Below are positions 10,294 to 18,323 of a DNA stretch of 64,000 nt, piece after piece. Under the pieces are notes generated by a model. The model did no database searches and had not been told where the DNA came from. It saw nothing but the letters and a program-made list of their open reading frames with translations. The position numbers and the translations under genes are program-made. Source of the stretch: JALYOK01 sp963840785 (lineage in GTDB: Bacteria; Pseudomonadota; Gammaproteobacteria; Burkholderiales; JALYOK01); contig CAWJAF010000007.1 of the NCBI GenBank assembly GCA_963840785.1, positions 433,233 through 497,232 on the forward strand, read 5' to 3'. Position 1 is the first letter of the stretch, and every line of letters starts with the position of its first letter.

Positions 10294-10377
10294 GAGTCTT
10301 CCCCCAATTATTCAACGCGAATTGGCATACACGCGACAATTTAATCGGTCGCAACGATATTTGCTACCACGTGGCCT

Positions 10378-11295
10378 TCATTTCACCGTAAACGGCTGTT
10401 GCTTCAAAAACCGCGCTGACCACCGGCCTAGCACAAATAAGTTCGGCGTTTGGCTTGCCGGTAACCCCGCTTTAATTTCTGCGTGAAACTTCGCGTAGTT
10501 GCCCTTGTAACCTCCATGGTTCCAAACGCGTAAAAGTTGTTCGGTGAAGGCGCCGTTGTGGTCCCCATCCATCGAAGTTTGATTGTCTTGGCAACCGGAA
10601 ATCAAAATCACGGCCGCTTTGAATTTTTTCGCTATTGCGGTCAAGCGTGGACTGAGCGCTATTTGAGCAAGGATGGCGTCCGGATCAGGTTCCGACGATT
10701 TATCAGAAACGTTAGCGACGTCTTTTTGGAGTTTGTCGTAAAACGCTTGATGCTCGCGGTAAGTTCGCATGCCGACTGCGAGCGGCATCATTTTTGAACG
10801 CCCGCCGAGTGTTTGAGCGTTCGTCTGTGGGGGTGCGGCGCGGGTGACAGTGCCACTGTGGCAACTGTCGGATAGGACTAATATTCGCACGCCAGCGGCG
10901 AAGCGACTGAGTTCTAAGTACAACTCGTCGTCGATGAACTGGCCATCATAAAGACACCAAGTCTCATCGTTCTTGTCAGCCTCTTCGCCAGAAACATCCG
11001 GCACCTGCCCACCATGCCCGGAATAGGTCAGAAAAAACAGGTCGCCGGCAACAAGCCGTTTTGCGGCGGCTCGAATGGCTGCGAGCGTTTTGCTCCGAGT
11101 GCCATTTTTTGTTAGCAATACGGTGGATTTCATCCCGCGGGATGTGGCGACGGCGGCCATGTCGTTCGCGTCGAACTCACATGCATTGAGATCGCCACTC
11201 CAACCCCCATAGTGAGCCGGGCTTACTGAATTGAGGCCAACATGCAACGACATTGCTTTAGTGTTCGCTGGTTTAGACAGAGATGGCTTTTTCAT
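10378..11295 (-). CDS. Caspase-like (metacaspase, C14 family) protease
   Basis: A compact 305-residue protease of the type I metacaspase-like group. The p20 core begins SLHVGLNSVSPAHYGGW. The catalytic dyad is clear: His94 in LTYSGHGGQVPD and Cys145 in LSDSCHSGTV. The acidic stretch EEADKNDETWCLYDG between them is typical of calcium-responsive metacaspases. It has no signal peptide and no extra N-terminal death-fold domain. It is the first gene of a leftward pair with the giant CHAT protein, so the two proteases are probably co-expressed, perhaps one activating the other. That cascade is inference; the protease assignment is firm. Confidence 0.9.
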   Translation of the reverse strand: MKKPSLSKPANTKAMSLHVGLNSVSPAHYGGWSGDLNACEFDANDMAAVATSRGMKSTVLLTKNGTRSKTLAAIRAAAKRLVAGDLFFLTYSGHGGQVPDVSGEEADKNDETWCLYDGQFIDDELYLELSRFAAGVRILVLSDSCHSGTVTRAAPPQTNAQTLGGRSKMMPLAVGMRTYREHQAFYDKLQKDVANVSDKSSEPDPDAILAQIALSPRLTAIAKKFKAAVILISGCQDNQTSMDGDHNGAFTEQLLRVWNHGGYKGNYAKFHAEIKAGLPASQTPNLFVLGRWSARFLKQQPFTVK

Positions 11296-11604
11296 AAGTT
11301 AGTCCTCAGAAAAAAGTAGCAGGGTTCGGTGGGTTGCGACAAAACTTCCTTTGAGCTAGAGCACGAAACGCAATTAACTTTCGTCGAATCTTTGCGGATA
11401 ACGTATTTGAAAAAATTCACGCAGCGCTGCAGGAGGGGCTTTCAGTCGCCATTCATGCTACGCTTGGCAATCCGTCATAGCAATATCACTTTTGGCTTAG
11501 GCAATTCGGCATATTTTCCGTATTCGAGGTAATGGCAGGGCTACAATAAGTGAGATTTCGCGAAATACGATTAGAATAAAGCCTGAATGAAATCTTAAAC
11601 TAGG
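11296..11604. promoter_or_regulatory. Divergent intergenic region of the caspase/CHAT and NYN/HNH genes
   Basis: About 310 bases between two divergently transcribed gene pairs, so it must hold promoters for both directions. AT-rich stretches lie at 11550-11600, close to the NYN start. A 67-codon frame at 11329-11532 has no ribosome site or homology that I recognise, and I do not call it. I see no clear operator palindrome. Confidence 0.45.
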
Positions 11605-12315
11605 GTGCCCATCTTGAACCCCCACTACGTGTTGATCGATTACGAAAATGTGCAAGTCAAATCCCTGGCGTTATTGAGGGGCGAGCAGTTTCGTGTTCGC
11701 GTTTTCCTTGGCAAGACCAACACGAAAATCCACAGCGAACTGGCGATAGCACTACAACGATTGGGGGAGCGCGCGGAGTACATTACGTTGCAGTCGTCAG
11801 GGGCCAATGCGTTGGATTTTCACATTGCGTATTATCTTGGTGTCCTTGCGACCGCCGATCCGACGGCGAATTTTCATATTATCTCCAAAGACAAAGGCTT
11901 CGATCCGCTAATTCAGCATCTGAAAACCCGCGCGGTGCGTGCGGCTCGCGCGACGTCCATCGAGGCAATGTCCGGAATTGAAGCTATCGCTATACCGCCG
12001 GTCAGGGAGGAATTGCAGCGATTGCCGGCAAAGAAAAGTAAGTCTGTCGTACCGGTCAAATCAAACGCTAAGCCCGCAACCGGCAAAACGGCGTTCGCGC
12101 AAGAAGAGCAAATCAAGGCGGTGATTGAAAATCTGAAGAATAGAAGGTCGGCGCGCCCGACCAAGATGGCGACACTCCTAAATACTATTCACGCCAAGAT
12201 CGGAAAAGAACGACCGTTGACGGAAGCGGAGGCGGTTCGTGACGAACTTGTTGCCCGGAAACATGTCTTGGTAAGCGGACTGAAGGTTAGCTACAGCCTT
12301 CCGGCTGAGGACTAA
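11605..12315 (+). CDS. NYN/PIN-like ribonuclease domain protein
   Basis: A 236-residue protein whose first 130 residues form a NYN (PIN-fold) nuclease domain: VLIDYENVQ carries the first acidic metal ligand, GANALDFHIAYYLG the middle acidic residue, and IISKDKGFDPLIQHL the third. NYN proteins are metal-dependent RNases. The remainder is a Lys/Arg-rich linker and a small helical domain (about 170-236) that could be a winged helix. The frame starts at GTG 11605; TTG at 11614 is an alternative that sits better after the AGGG at 11602-11605. The HNH gene starts six bases after its stop, so the two are co-transcribed, divergently from the caspase/CHAT pair. Confidence 0.8.
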   Translation: MPILNPHYVLIDYENVQVKSLALLRGEQFRVRVFLGKTNTKIHSELAIALQRLGERAEYITLQSSGANALDFHIAYYLGVLATADPTANFHIISKDKGFDPLIQHLKTRAVRAARATSIEAMSGIEAIAIPPVREELQRLPAKKSKSVVPVKSNAKPATGKTAFAQEEQIKAVIENLKNRRSARPTKMATLLNTIHAKIGKERPLTEAEAVRDELVARKHVLVSGLKVSYSLPAED

Positions 12316-12320
12316 ATTTG

Positions 12321-12689
12321 ATGGCGTCGAAAGCAAATAGCCGCCTGGATCAAGTGGTCAGCGAGGCCCGTCGCAACGCCGACAAGCGTCTGGCCGGCTA
12401 TCGAGCACAAGCGCTCAAGCTCTATCCCTGGGTGTGTGGGCGATGTGCGCGTACCTTTGACCATAGCAATCTGCAGCTACTAGAAGTCCACCACAAGAAC
12501 AGTAATCATGATGACAATCCGGCGAACGGTAGCAATTGGGAGTTGCTGTGCACCTATTGCCACGAGAACGAGCATTCCAAGCTTAAAGATATGTCGGGGC
12601 GCGTCGATGTGGGAAATGCAGCATCATCTGCGACATTCAATCCCTTTGCCGAACTGAAGGCCAAGTTGGAGTCCAAGAAACGCAGTTAG
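12321..12689 (+). CDS. HNH endonuclease, YajD-like
   Basis: A 122-residue HNH nuclease. The zinc-binding pairs CGRCARTF and CTYCHENEH frame the ββα-metal motif LLEVHHKNSNHDDNP...NWELLC, as in the YajD family; the catalytic His lies in EVHHKN. I use the ATG at 12321, with GAGGA at 12307-12311 overlapping the end of the upstream NYN gene; TTG at 12318 also opens the frame. Together with the NYN RNase this makes a two-nuclease unit. YajD-like proteins occur widely, so a housekeeping role is also possible. Confidence 0.85.
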   Translation: MASKANSRLDQVVSEARRNADKRLAGYRAQALKLYPWVCGRCARTFDHSNLQLLEVHHKNSNHDDNPANGSNWELLCTYCHENEHSKLKDMSGRVDVGNAASSATFNPFAELKAKLESKKRS

Positions 12690-12797
12690 TGATGATCGTT
12701 GGAACGTTCTTTGGTCAATTGCTGGCCGCCTATCTGTCAGATCAACGTAAGCGCAAGAAAACTTCCTTAGTCTTAACCAACTAACGTCGCGGTGAAC

Positions 12798-14471
12798 TCA
12801 CGAGCGTAATACGTGCCCGGCCCGCGCTTCCGTAACGTGGCCCTCGGCGAATACCGTTTCACCATTGACGATCGTATGTTGGATGCCACGCGAAGGCATG
12901 ACCATGCGCTTGCCCCCGCCGGGAAGATCGTAGCGTCGTTCGCCGCGATTGGCGGAGCCAACGGTTTGTGGATCGAAGATGGTGATGTCCGCAGCAAGTC
13001 CCGGCTTGAGGCGTCCACGATCCTTAATGCCATAAAAGTCCGCCGGATCGGAGGTCAGTCTGCGAACGCCTTCCTCCACCGTAAGGACTTTATGTTCGCG
13101 AACCCATGTTCCGAGCAAATAAGTGGGATAGCCCGAATCGCAAAGCATATCGACGTGGGCTCCGCCATCTCCGAGCCCGATGAGAATATCGGGGTTAGCG
13201 AGGATTTCTTTCATGCGATCGACGCGGTGGTTAAACGTCGACAATGTAAATTCAATCTCGAGGTCATCTTGTAGGGTCAAGTCGAGGAATGCGTCGACGC
13301 CATCCTTGCCTTGTGACTTTGCGATGTCCGCAACGGTTTGTCCTTCGAACTGTTTCATAGCCGATGATCGCACTTCGTGTACCCGCACTCGCGACCAATT
13401 GCCGAACGTTAATGGGCGCTTGAGGTCTTCTCGAAACTGATCGCGAAACGCGCGGTCAGCATAAACTGCCGCCTGCGCTGATTTCGACTGATCTGCAAAC
13501 ACCCGCGCCCATGACGGAAACGGCGCAAAGGAAAAAGGATTGCGCATATTGACCTCGCGTGTCAGAGGCAATGGCGATGTTTGCGGCCGTGCGCCGCGCT
13601 TGATGAGCGGCGCTGCCTTGCGCAAGGTATCGCGGACCGCTTCTGGAATATCATCGCGGTCGAACATGGCAATGAACGTAACGGGCCGATTGCTTTCGGT
13701 AAGCAGTAGGTCTAGTAACTCGTATTGATCGTCTTCCAATACCGCGATTTGCCGAGTCAGCGCGACCTCAATAGCGCCCTTGTTCTTCTGCTTGAGCACG
13801 TTGGAGTAGGCACTGTATTCGTCTGCACTCGCATTGCGGCATCCCAAAGGCTTACCGCCGTAACCCATGTGTTGATTCAAAATCGTGCTGGAAAAACCAA
13901 ACGCCCCAGCATCTATTGCCTCGGCCAAGAGGGAGCTGATACGCAGCCTTTCGTCAGATGAGGCGGCTCGCTCCATCGATGCCGCGCCCATGACGTAGTG
14001 GCGGAATGGCGTGAGTGGTGCCAAGAACCCAAGATTGACCGCTGGCCGTCGACGTTCCGCCGCGTCCATGAACTCCGGGAAGGTTTCCCATTCCCAGGTG
14101 ATGCCGCGATCCAAAACTTCGAATGGAATCGCCTCCACGTTGACTAGATCGCGCATCGCGACCTCACGTTCGGAAGGGTGGCAAGGGGCGATACCCACGC
14201 CGCAATTGCCCATCACCACGCTGGTAACGCCATGCCATGGCGACGGCGTTACGGCGCTATCCCAGCAAATTTGCGCATCGTAGTGCGTGTGTGGATCGAT
14301 GAACCCAGGTGCTACGACGCAATCGCCGGCGTCGATCACCCGATTGGCGCTCCCGTCAAATTTGCCGATCGCCACGATCCTTCCATCGGTAACGGCAAGG
14401 TCAGCGTGTTGCGCCGGTGCGCCTGTTCCGTCGATCACGGTTCCGTTTTTGATTAATAAGTCATACGGCAT
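12798..14471 (-). CDS. N-acyl-D-amino-acid deacylase / D-aminoacylase-like amidohydrolase
   Basis: An amidohydrolase-superfamily enzyme of about 557 residues. The metal-binding HTH motif GFIDPHTHYDAQICWD, the segment VVMGNCGVGIAPC with the cysteine typical of D-aminoacylases, and the late DGGAHVDMLCDSGYPTYLL Asp region are all present. Members hydrolyse N-acyl-D-amino acids or related amides in the cytoplasm. The frame is open to 14513, but MPYDLLIKNGTVIDGTGAP is the conventional family start, at 14471. It stands alone between the HNH gene (convergent) and tRNA-Leu. The exact substrate is not predictable. Confidence 0.88.
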   Translation of the reverse strand: MPYDLLIKNGTVIDGTGAPAQHADLAVTDGRIVAIGKFDGSANRVIDAGDCVVAPGFIDPHTHYDAQICWDSAVTPSPWHGVTSVVMGNCGVGIAPCHPSEREVAMRDLVNVEAIPFEVLDRGITWEWETFPEFMDAAERRRPAVNLGFLAPLTPFRHYVMGAASMERAASSDERLRISSLLAEAIDAGAFGFSSTILNQHMGYGGKPLGCRNASADEYSAYSNVLKQKNKGAIEVALTRQIAVLEDDQYELLDLLLTESNRPVTFIAMFDRDDIPEAVRDTLRKAAPLIKRGARPQTSPLPLTREVNMRNPFSFAPFPSWARVFADQSKSAQAAVYADRAFRDQFREDLKRPLTFGNWSRVRVHEVRSSAMKQFEGQTVADIAKSQGKDGVDAFLDLTLQDDLEIEFTLSTFNHRVDRMKEILANPDILIGLGDGGAHVDMLCDSGYPTYLLGTWVREHKVLTVEEGVRRLTSDPADFYGIKDRGRLKPGLAADITIFDPQTVGSANRGERRYDLPGGGKRMVMPSRGIQHTIVNGETVFAEGHVTEARAGHVLRS

Positions 14472-14614
14472 AGGGCGATCCAGGTCATCTGTTGAAAAAA
14501 TCAGCCGGCGCATCGGGCGGATAATGCTAACTTGGCTCTCGGTTTACCGCCTCACTGTGCCTGAGTCAAAAGCGTAAAAATTGCAAATTGGACGAGTACA
14601 CTAATTTATTGATT

Positions 14615-14705
14615 TGGTGCCCGGAACCGGAATCGAACCGGTACGGACTGTTTAGAGTCCGACGGATTTTAAGTCCGTTGTGTCTACCAATTTCACCACC
14701 CGGGC
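14615..14705 (-). tRNA. tRNA-Leu (anticodon UAA)
   Basis: A complete class II tRNA on the minus strand. The acceptor stem GCCCGGG pairs with CCCGGGC-type sequence at the other end, and CCA is encoded at 14617-14615. The D arm reads TGGTGAAATTGGTAGACAC, the anticodon loop CTTAAAA gives anticodon TAA, a long variable arm (GACTCTAAACAGTC) marks leucine, and the T loop GGTTCGATTCC is canonical. Confidence 0.96.
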
Positions 14706-14931
14706 GAGAAAACTTCGTTGGAACAAAAACTTGAAGCAGAGTGGACCGCTATTCTACCAAAACGTGAGGCTTTTTCGCCTAAATGAGTTGGGGGTCGAAG
14801 TTAAAGTCCAAATATAGGGCGAGAAAGTTATGTTATATTGCTTTGAACAACTAGAAAGTGGATGCAATTTTGGGGACGCATCTCAGTTCAACCTCAATCG
14901 ATAAAAGGCTGTACGCCGATCTGTAGGGCGT

Positions 14932-16074
14932 ATGGGCTTACGCATGTCATTTCTTCCCAAACTTTTCCCCGACGATCCGAAGCAGGCAGTACGTATGCGC
15001 CGTTTCTACATGGCGGCGTCTACTTCCGTGCTGGTGATGTTTCTCGTTTTCGTCTGCAGTTGGCTTGGGTTTGTTGAAAGCAACATCCTCGTCATTGCAG
15101 GTTGTTTGATCTTGGCGATTATGGTTTTTTTCTACGTCATTTTCCGAACCAAACTCAATCTAAAATTTCGCGATCCAAGCTTGACCGCCGCGCAAATGCT
15201 GACTTCGAGCCTGGCGATGGTTTATGTTATGCATAACGCCGGTGCGGCGCGGGGAATTTTTCTTATCGTGATCCTGATGATTTTTGTCTTCGGGGTGTTC
15301 CGGCTTAGCGCCCGGGAATTCCTTCAAATCGCTGGTCTCGTACTGATTGCCTATGTTGCGCTCGCTTGGCCCCTTCTTAAGGGCACGACCCCTTCCAGTG
15401 ATAAGAGTCTCGCCGTGCTGTATGGCATCGTATTGCTCGTTGTTCTCCCATGGTTTGCGATGATGGGCGCCTATATAGGCCGCCTGCGTTTTCGCCTCAA
15501 TAAGAGTATTGCCGAATTAGAATCCAGCCAAGCCATTGCGGTGCGCGATGATCTCACGGGTGCTTACAATCGGCGTTACTTAATGGGTGCGCTGACTAAG
15601 GAAAAAAGCCGTAGTGATCGTGGGGGCGAGCCGTTTTCGGTCTGCCTAATCGACATTGACTACTTCAAACGCGTTAACGATACCAAGGGCCATCTGGTCG
15701 GCGATCAGGTATTGAAGCAACTCACCTTAGTGGTGCAGCCCGATGTGCGAACGACGGACTTTTTTGGCCGTTTCGGCGGCGAGGAGTTTCTGTTGATCTT
15801 GTCTGAAACCTCTCTTACCGGCGCTTGCGCCTACGCCGAGCGCGTGCGGCAAATGGTCGAACAGCTTCAGTTTCCGGAGATCGATCCTGCCCTGCACATT
15901 ACTGTCTCAATCGGCGTCACGCAATATCGTCCACGCGAAGAAATATCAACGACGCTTAACCGCGCCGATATGGCGCTTTACGATGCCAAGGCCCGTGGCC
16001 GTAATCGCGTCGTGAAAGAAAGAGATCCGCTACGCATCTTGACCACGCCTGGCGCAAAAGCAAAATCAGCTTAG
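14932..16074 (+). CDS. Membrane-anchored diguanylate cyclase (GGDEF)
   Basis: A 380-residue protein that probably makes cyclic di-GMP from two GTP. The first 185 residues contain about six hydrophobic segments, so the sensor part is membrane-embedded. The GGDEF domain follows from about residue 200 (DDLTGAYNRRYL), with metal site LIDIDYFKRVND and active-site loop GGEEF at 282-286. An RTTD sequence five residues before GGEEF fits the RxxD inhibitory I-site, so product inhibition is expected. Another in-frame ATG at 14944 is possible. It overlaps the convergent dehydrogenase gene by nine bases. Confidence 0.93.
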   Translation: MGLRMSFLPKLFPDDPKQAVRMRRFYMAASTSVLVMFLVFVCSWLGFVESNILVIAGCLILAIMVFFYVIFRTKLNLKFRDPSLTAAQMLTSSLAMVYVMHNAGAARGIFLIVILMIFVFGVFRLSAREFLQIAGLVLIAYVALAWPLLKGTTPSSDKSLAVLYGIVLLVVLPWFAMMGAYIGRLRFRLNKSIAELESSQAIAVRDDLTGAYNRRYLMGALTKEKSRSDRGGEPFSVCLIDIDYFKRVNDTKGHLVGDQVLKQLTLVVQPDVRTTDFFGRFGGEEFLLILSETSLTGACAYAERVRQMVEQLQFPEIDPALHITVSIGVTQYRPREEISTTLNRADMALYDAKARGRNRVVKERDPLRILTTPGAKAKSA

Positions 16075-17064
16075 CTGCGGGCGCACGATGTTTTTGAGTT
16101 CTACGCCGGAGGTTAAGGCATCAATGTTTGCAGCGATAGCCGTCCAGCGTCGCTCGATCATGCCGCGTGTCCAAATTGACGAATGCGGCGTCATCAATAC
16201 ATTCGGTAATGACGCGAACGGATGTTTCGATGGTGCAATAGTAAGATCATTCGGCGTTGGATAGCGATACCACGCGTCAATGACTGCCCCGGCGATCTGC
16301 TTGTCCCGCAAGGCTTCGAACAACGCGTCCTCATCAATGATTGCGCCTCGCGCAACGTTGATGAGTACCGCAGTTTTTTTCATCTGCGATAGTGCGGCGC
16401 GATCGACGAGCCCGACCGTTTGCGGCGCAAGTGCAATGCACACTGCAACAAAGTCGCAGCGGCGTAGAAATTCATGAAGGTCTTGCAGCGGATAGATTTG
16501 ATCAACGAAATCCGGTTGCTCGCGTACGGTTCGATTGCATCCCAGCACCGACATTCCGAACGCTTTTGCTAGTCGCGCGGCGGCAAGGCCGATTGGACCA
16601 AGGCCGAGTATTCCGACGGTTTTGCCGAATAACTCCTCGTGTAACGGCGCGCCAGTCCTTCCGCTCATCCGCCAGCTTCCGGCTTTCATCGATTCGTGCG
16701 CGGCAACGAATTCGTGGCACCACGCCAACATCGCGAGCAGAACATATTCGCCACCCGCGATGTCGTGGCCGTAGGCATTACAAATACTTGCCTGCGTTGG
16801 CACGTGGTCAAACTTGATTTGATCCAGCCCAGCGCCGGGCACCTGCAACAGACGCAATTTCGGTGCTGCCGGCATATTCGAGTATTGCAATGCGATGACC
16901 GCGTCTGCACGTGACATGTGATCTGCCAAAACCGCTCTTGGCGCGTCTTCCTTCAGTCGCACGATTGACGCTGGTAGGGTTAGTTTATTTTGCAAAGTCT
17001 CGAGTAACTCGTAGACCAAAACGCCAAACAGCAGAACATTAATTGGATTGTTATTGCGAGGCAT
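16066..17064 (-). CDS. D-isomer-specific 2-hydroxyacid dehydrogenase
   Basis: A 332-residue NAD(P)-dependent enzyme. The Rossmann motif GILGLGPIGLAAARLA is clear. The catalytic residues appear as Arg in INVARGAIIDEDAL, Glu further on and His in MTPHSSIW. The family reduces 2-oxoacids or oxidises D-2-hydroxyacids; substrate cannot be told. The C terminus overlaps the convergent diguanylate cyclase gene by nine bases. Confidence 0.9.
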   Translation of the reverse strand: MPRNNNPINVLLFGVLVYELLETLQNKLTLPASIVRLKEDAPRAVLADHMSRADAVIALQYSNMPAAPKLRLLQVPGAGLDQIKFDHVPTQASICNAYGHDIAGGEYVLLAMLAWCHEFVAAHESMKAGSWRMSGRTGAPLHEELFGKTVGILGLGPIGLAAARLAKAFGMSVLGCNRTVREQPDFVDQIYPLQDLHEFLRRCDFVAVCIALAPQTVGLVDRAALSQMKKTAVLINVARGAIIDEDALFEALRDKQIAGAVIDAWYRYPTPNDLTIAPSKHPFASLPNVLMTPHSSIWTRGMIERRWTAIAANIDALTSGVELKNIVRPQLS

Positions 17065-17111
17065 GTTTCACAATCGAACGCATGACGAGGGTAGCGTTCG
17101 AGAATAAAAAA

Positions 17112-17750
17112 TCACGTCGGTTTGGGTAAAATGATATCGAAGGTTCCCGACAACTCGTTCCCCTTTTTTTCAAACGCGACGATCAAACTTTCGCGTGCCG
17201 TTTTGTCGCGTATGCCGCTGAGCAAAAAATCCCCAGCGTTTTCGCGCGCGCCCGCAAGGTACATTTGCGTCACTAGAGACGGCCCTTTTTTCGGCGACAC
17301 GGAAAAATGTATGTGCGGCGCACGGCCGGGATAGGCGATTGGCTGAATCGTGCGAAAACTATAGGCGCCGTGAGCATTCGTCATTACCGCGCCGTAGCCC
17401 TGGAAATTCGGGTCGATCGGATTGTTCGAATCATCGCCCTCGTGGTGATAACGGCCAAAACCATTGACCTGCCAAATCTCGATCATCACGCCTTCGAGCG
17501 CCAGACCGTCAACGTCAGCGACGCGTCCCGAGACAGTGATAATTTCACCAAACGCGACACCGTCACGCCCGATGACTTTAGTCAAATCAAAATCTTTATC
17601 AAGTGGAAACGTTTGTGGATAAAACGGCCCACGCATTTGGCTCGGCGTTACAAACCCCGCGGCGGCGAATCCCTTAGGTGCAAGCGATCCAAGCACTGTC
17701 GAGCCAATTGAACTTGCTGCCCATCCTAGTACGCGCCGCCGTTCCATCAA
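17112..17750 (-). CDS. Exported intradiol ring-cleavage dioxygenase-like protein
   Basis: A 212-residue protein with an N-terminal MMERRRVLGWAASSIG, a twin-arginine-like signal sequence followed by a hydrophobic stretch to FAAAG. The mature part is an intradiol dioxygenase domain: GEIITVSGRVADVDG, IEIWQVNGFGRYHHEGD and YPGRAPHIHFSV contain tyrosine and histidine ligands expected for non-haem Fe(III). Such enzymes open catechols or protocatechuate between the hydroxyls; an exported form is unusual compared with cytoplasmic PcaGH or CatA. It lies alone, next to a small unknown gene on the same strand. Confidence 0.85.
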   Translation of the reverse strand: MMERRRVLGWAASSIGSTVLGSLAPKGFAAAGFVTPSQMRGPFYPQTFPLDKDFDLTKVIGRDGVAFGEIITVSGRVADVDGLALEGVMIEIWQVNGFGRYHHEGDDSNNPIDPNFQGYGAVMTNAHGAYSFRTIQPIAYPGRAPHIHFSVSPKKGPSLVTQMYLAGARENAGDFLLSGIRDKTARESLIVAFEKKGNELSGTFDIILPKPT

Positions 17751-17771
17751 AACTCCTTGTACTTGCTTACG

Positions 17772-18155
17772 TCATGCTGCTGCGACAACCGAACGTCGAT
17801 CGCGCGCCCTCGAGCCTCGCCGGTCGATGCTATGGGCGCGACGCCGCTCGGCCACCGCGGACAAGCGCACTTCGACATTGTTTCGCCGATCAGTCGATTG
17901 GCGTCTCTCGCTACGCGCGCGACGCCGCTCGGGAAAGTCGATCACATCGCTCGACGCTAAACAGTGCCGGACAAATTGTTCCAGGTCGCGGGACCGATAC
18001 GCGACATTACCATGCGAATAAAAAAACGGTATCGTCGGATCGAATTTTCGATCGTTATCGAGCCAAGCACTAGCCTGCTTTCTGGGCATAGACAGTTGCA
18101 ACAGCGCGCTCGCCTCGTCGGCACTGACCCAACGAGATGGATTTGTTCGTTCCAT
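17772..18155 (-). CDS. Hypothetical protein with possible small DNA-binding domain and arginine-rich tail
   Basis: From an ATG at 18155 the frame gives about 127 residues: RWVSADEASALLQLSMPRKQ resembles an excisionase-type helix-turn-helix, followed by an RSRDLEQFVRHCL helix. The last 45 residues are very rich in Arg (ERRRARSERRQS, RRAHSIDRRG), which could bind nucleic acid. The frame is open further to 18248. It is divergent from the DUF4139 gene. I do not recognise the family and give it moderate confidence as a real gene. Confidence 0.5.
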   Translation of the reverse strand: MERTNPSRWVSADEASALLQLSMPRKQASAWLDNDRKFDPTIPFFYSHGNVAYRSRDLEQFVRHCLASSDVIDFPERRRARSERRQSTDRRNNVEVRLSAVAERRRAHSIDRRGSRARDRRSVVAAA

Positions 18156-18323
18156 ATCTTCCGCCTTCCTTGAAGTATCAAACCCGCGGAGAGAAACCGC
18201 TAAATCGCGTACACTCTTATTATCGAACTTTTCGCTAAAAAAAAGCAATCGTCAATGACCCAAAATCGCTCGACATCCGTTAACACGAGTACCTTACCCA
18301 CATTTCCCGAAAGGAACGTTGCG

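Noticed and set aside
11329..11532. 67-codon frame between the caspase and NYN genes as a possible small effector
   Set aside because: No ribosome site, no hydrophobic segment and no homology that I know; it occupies the divergent promoter region.
12692..12787. 31-codon frame after the HNH gene (MIVGTFFGQLLAAYL)
   Set aside because: Too short, and no ribosome site beyond the end of the HNH gene.
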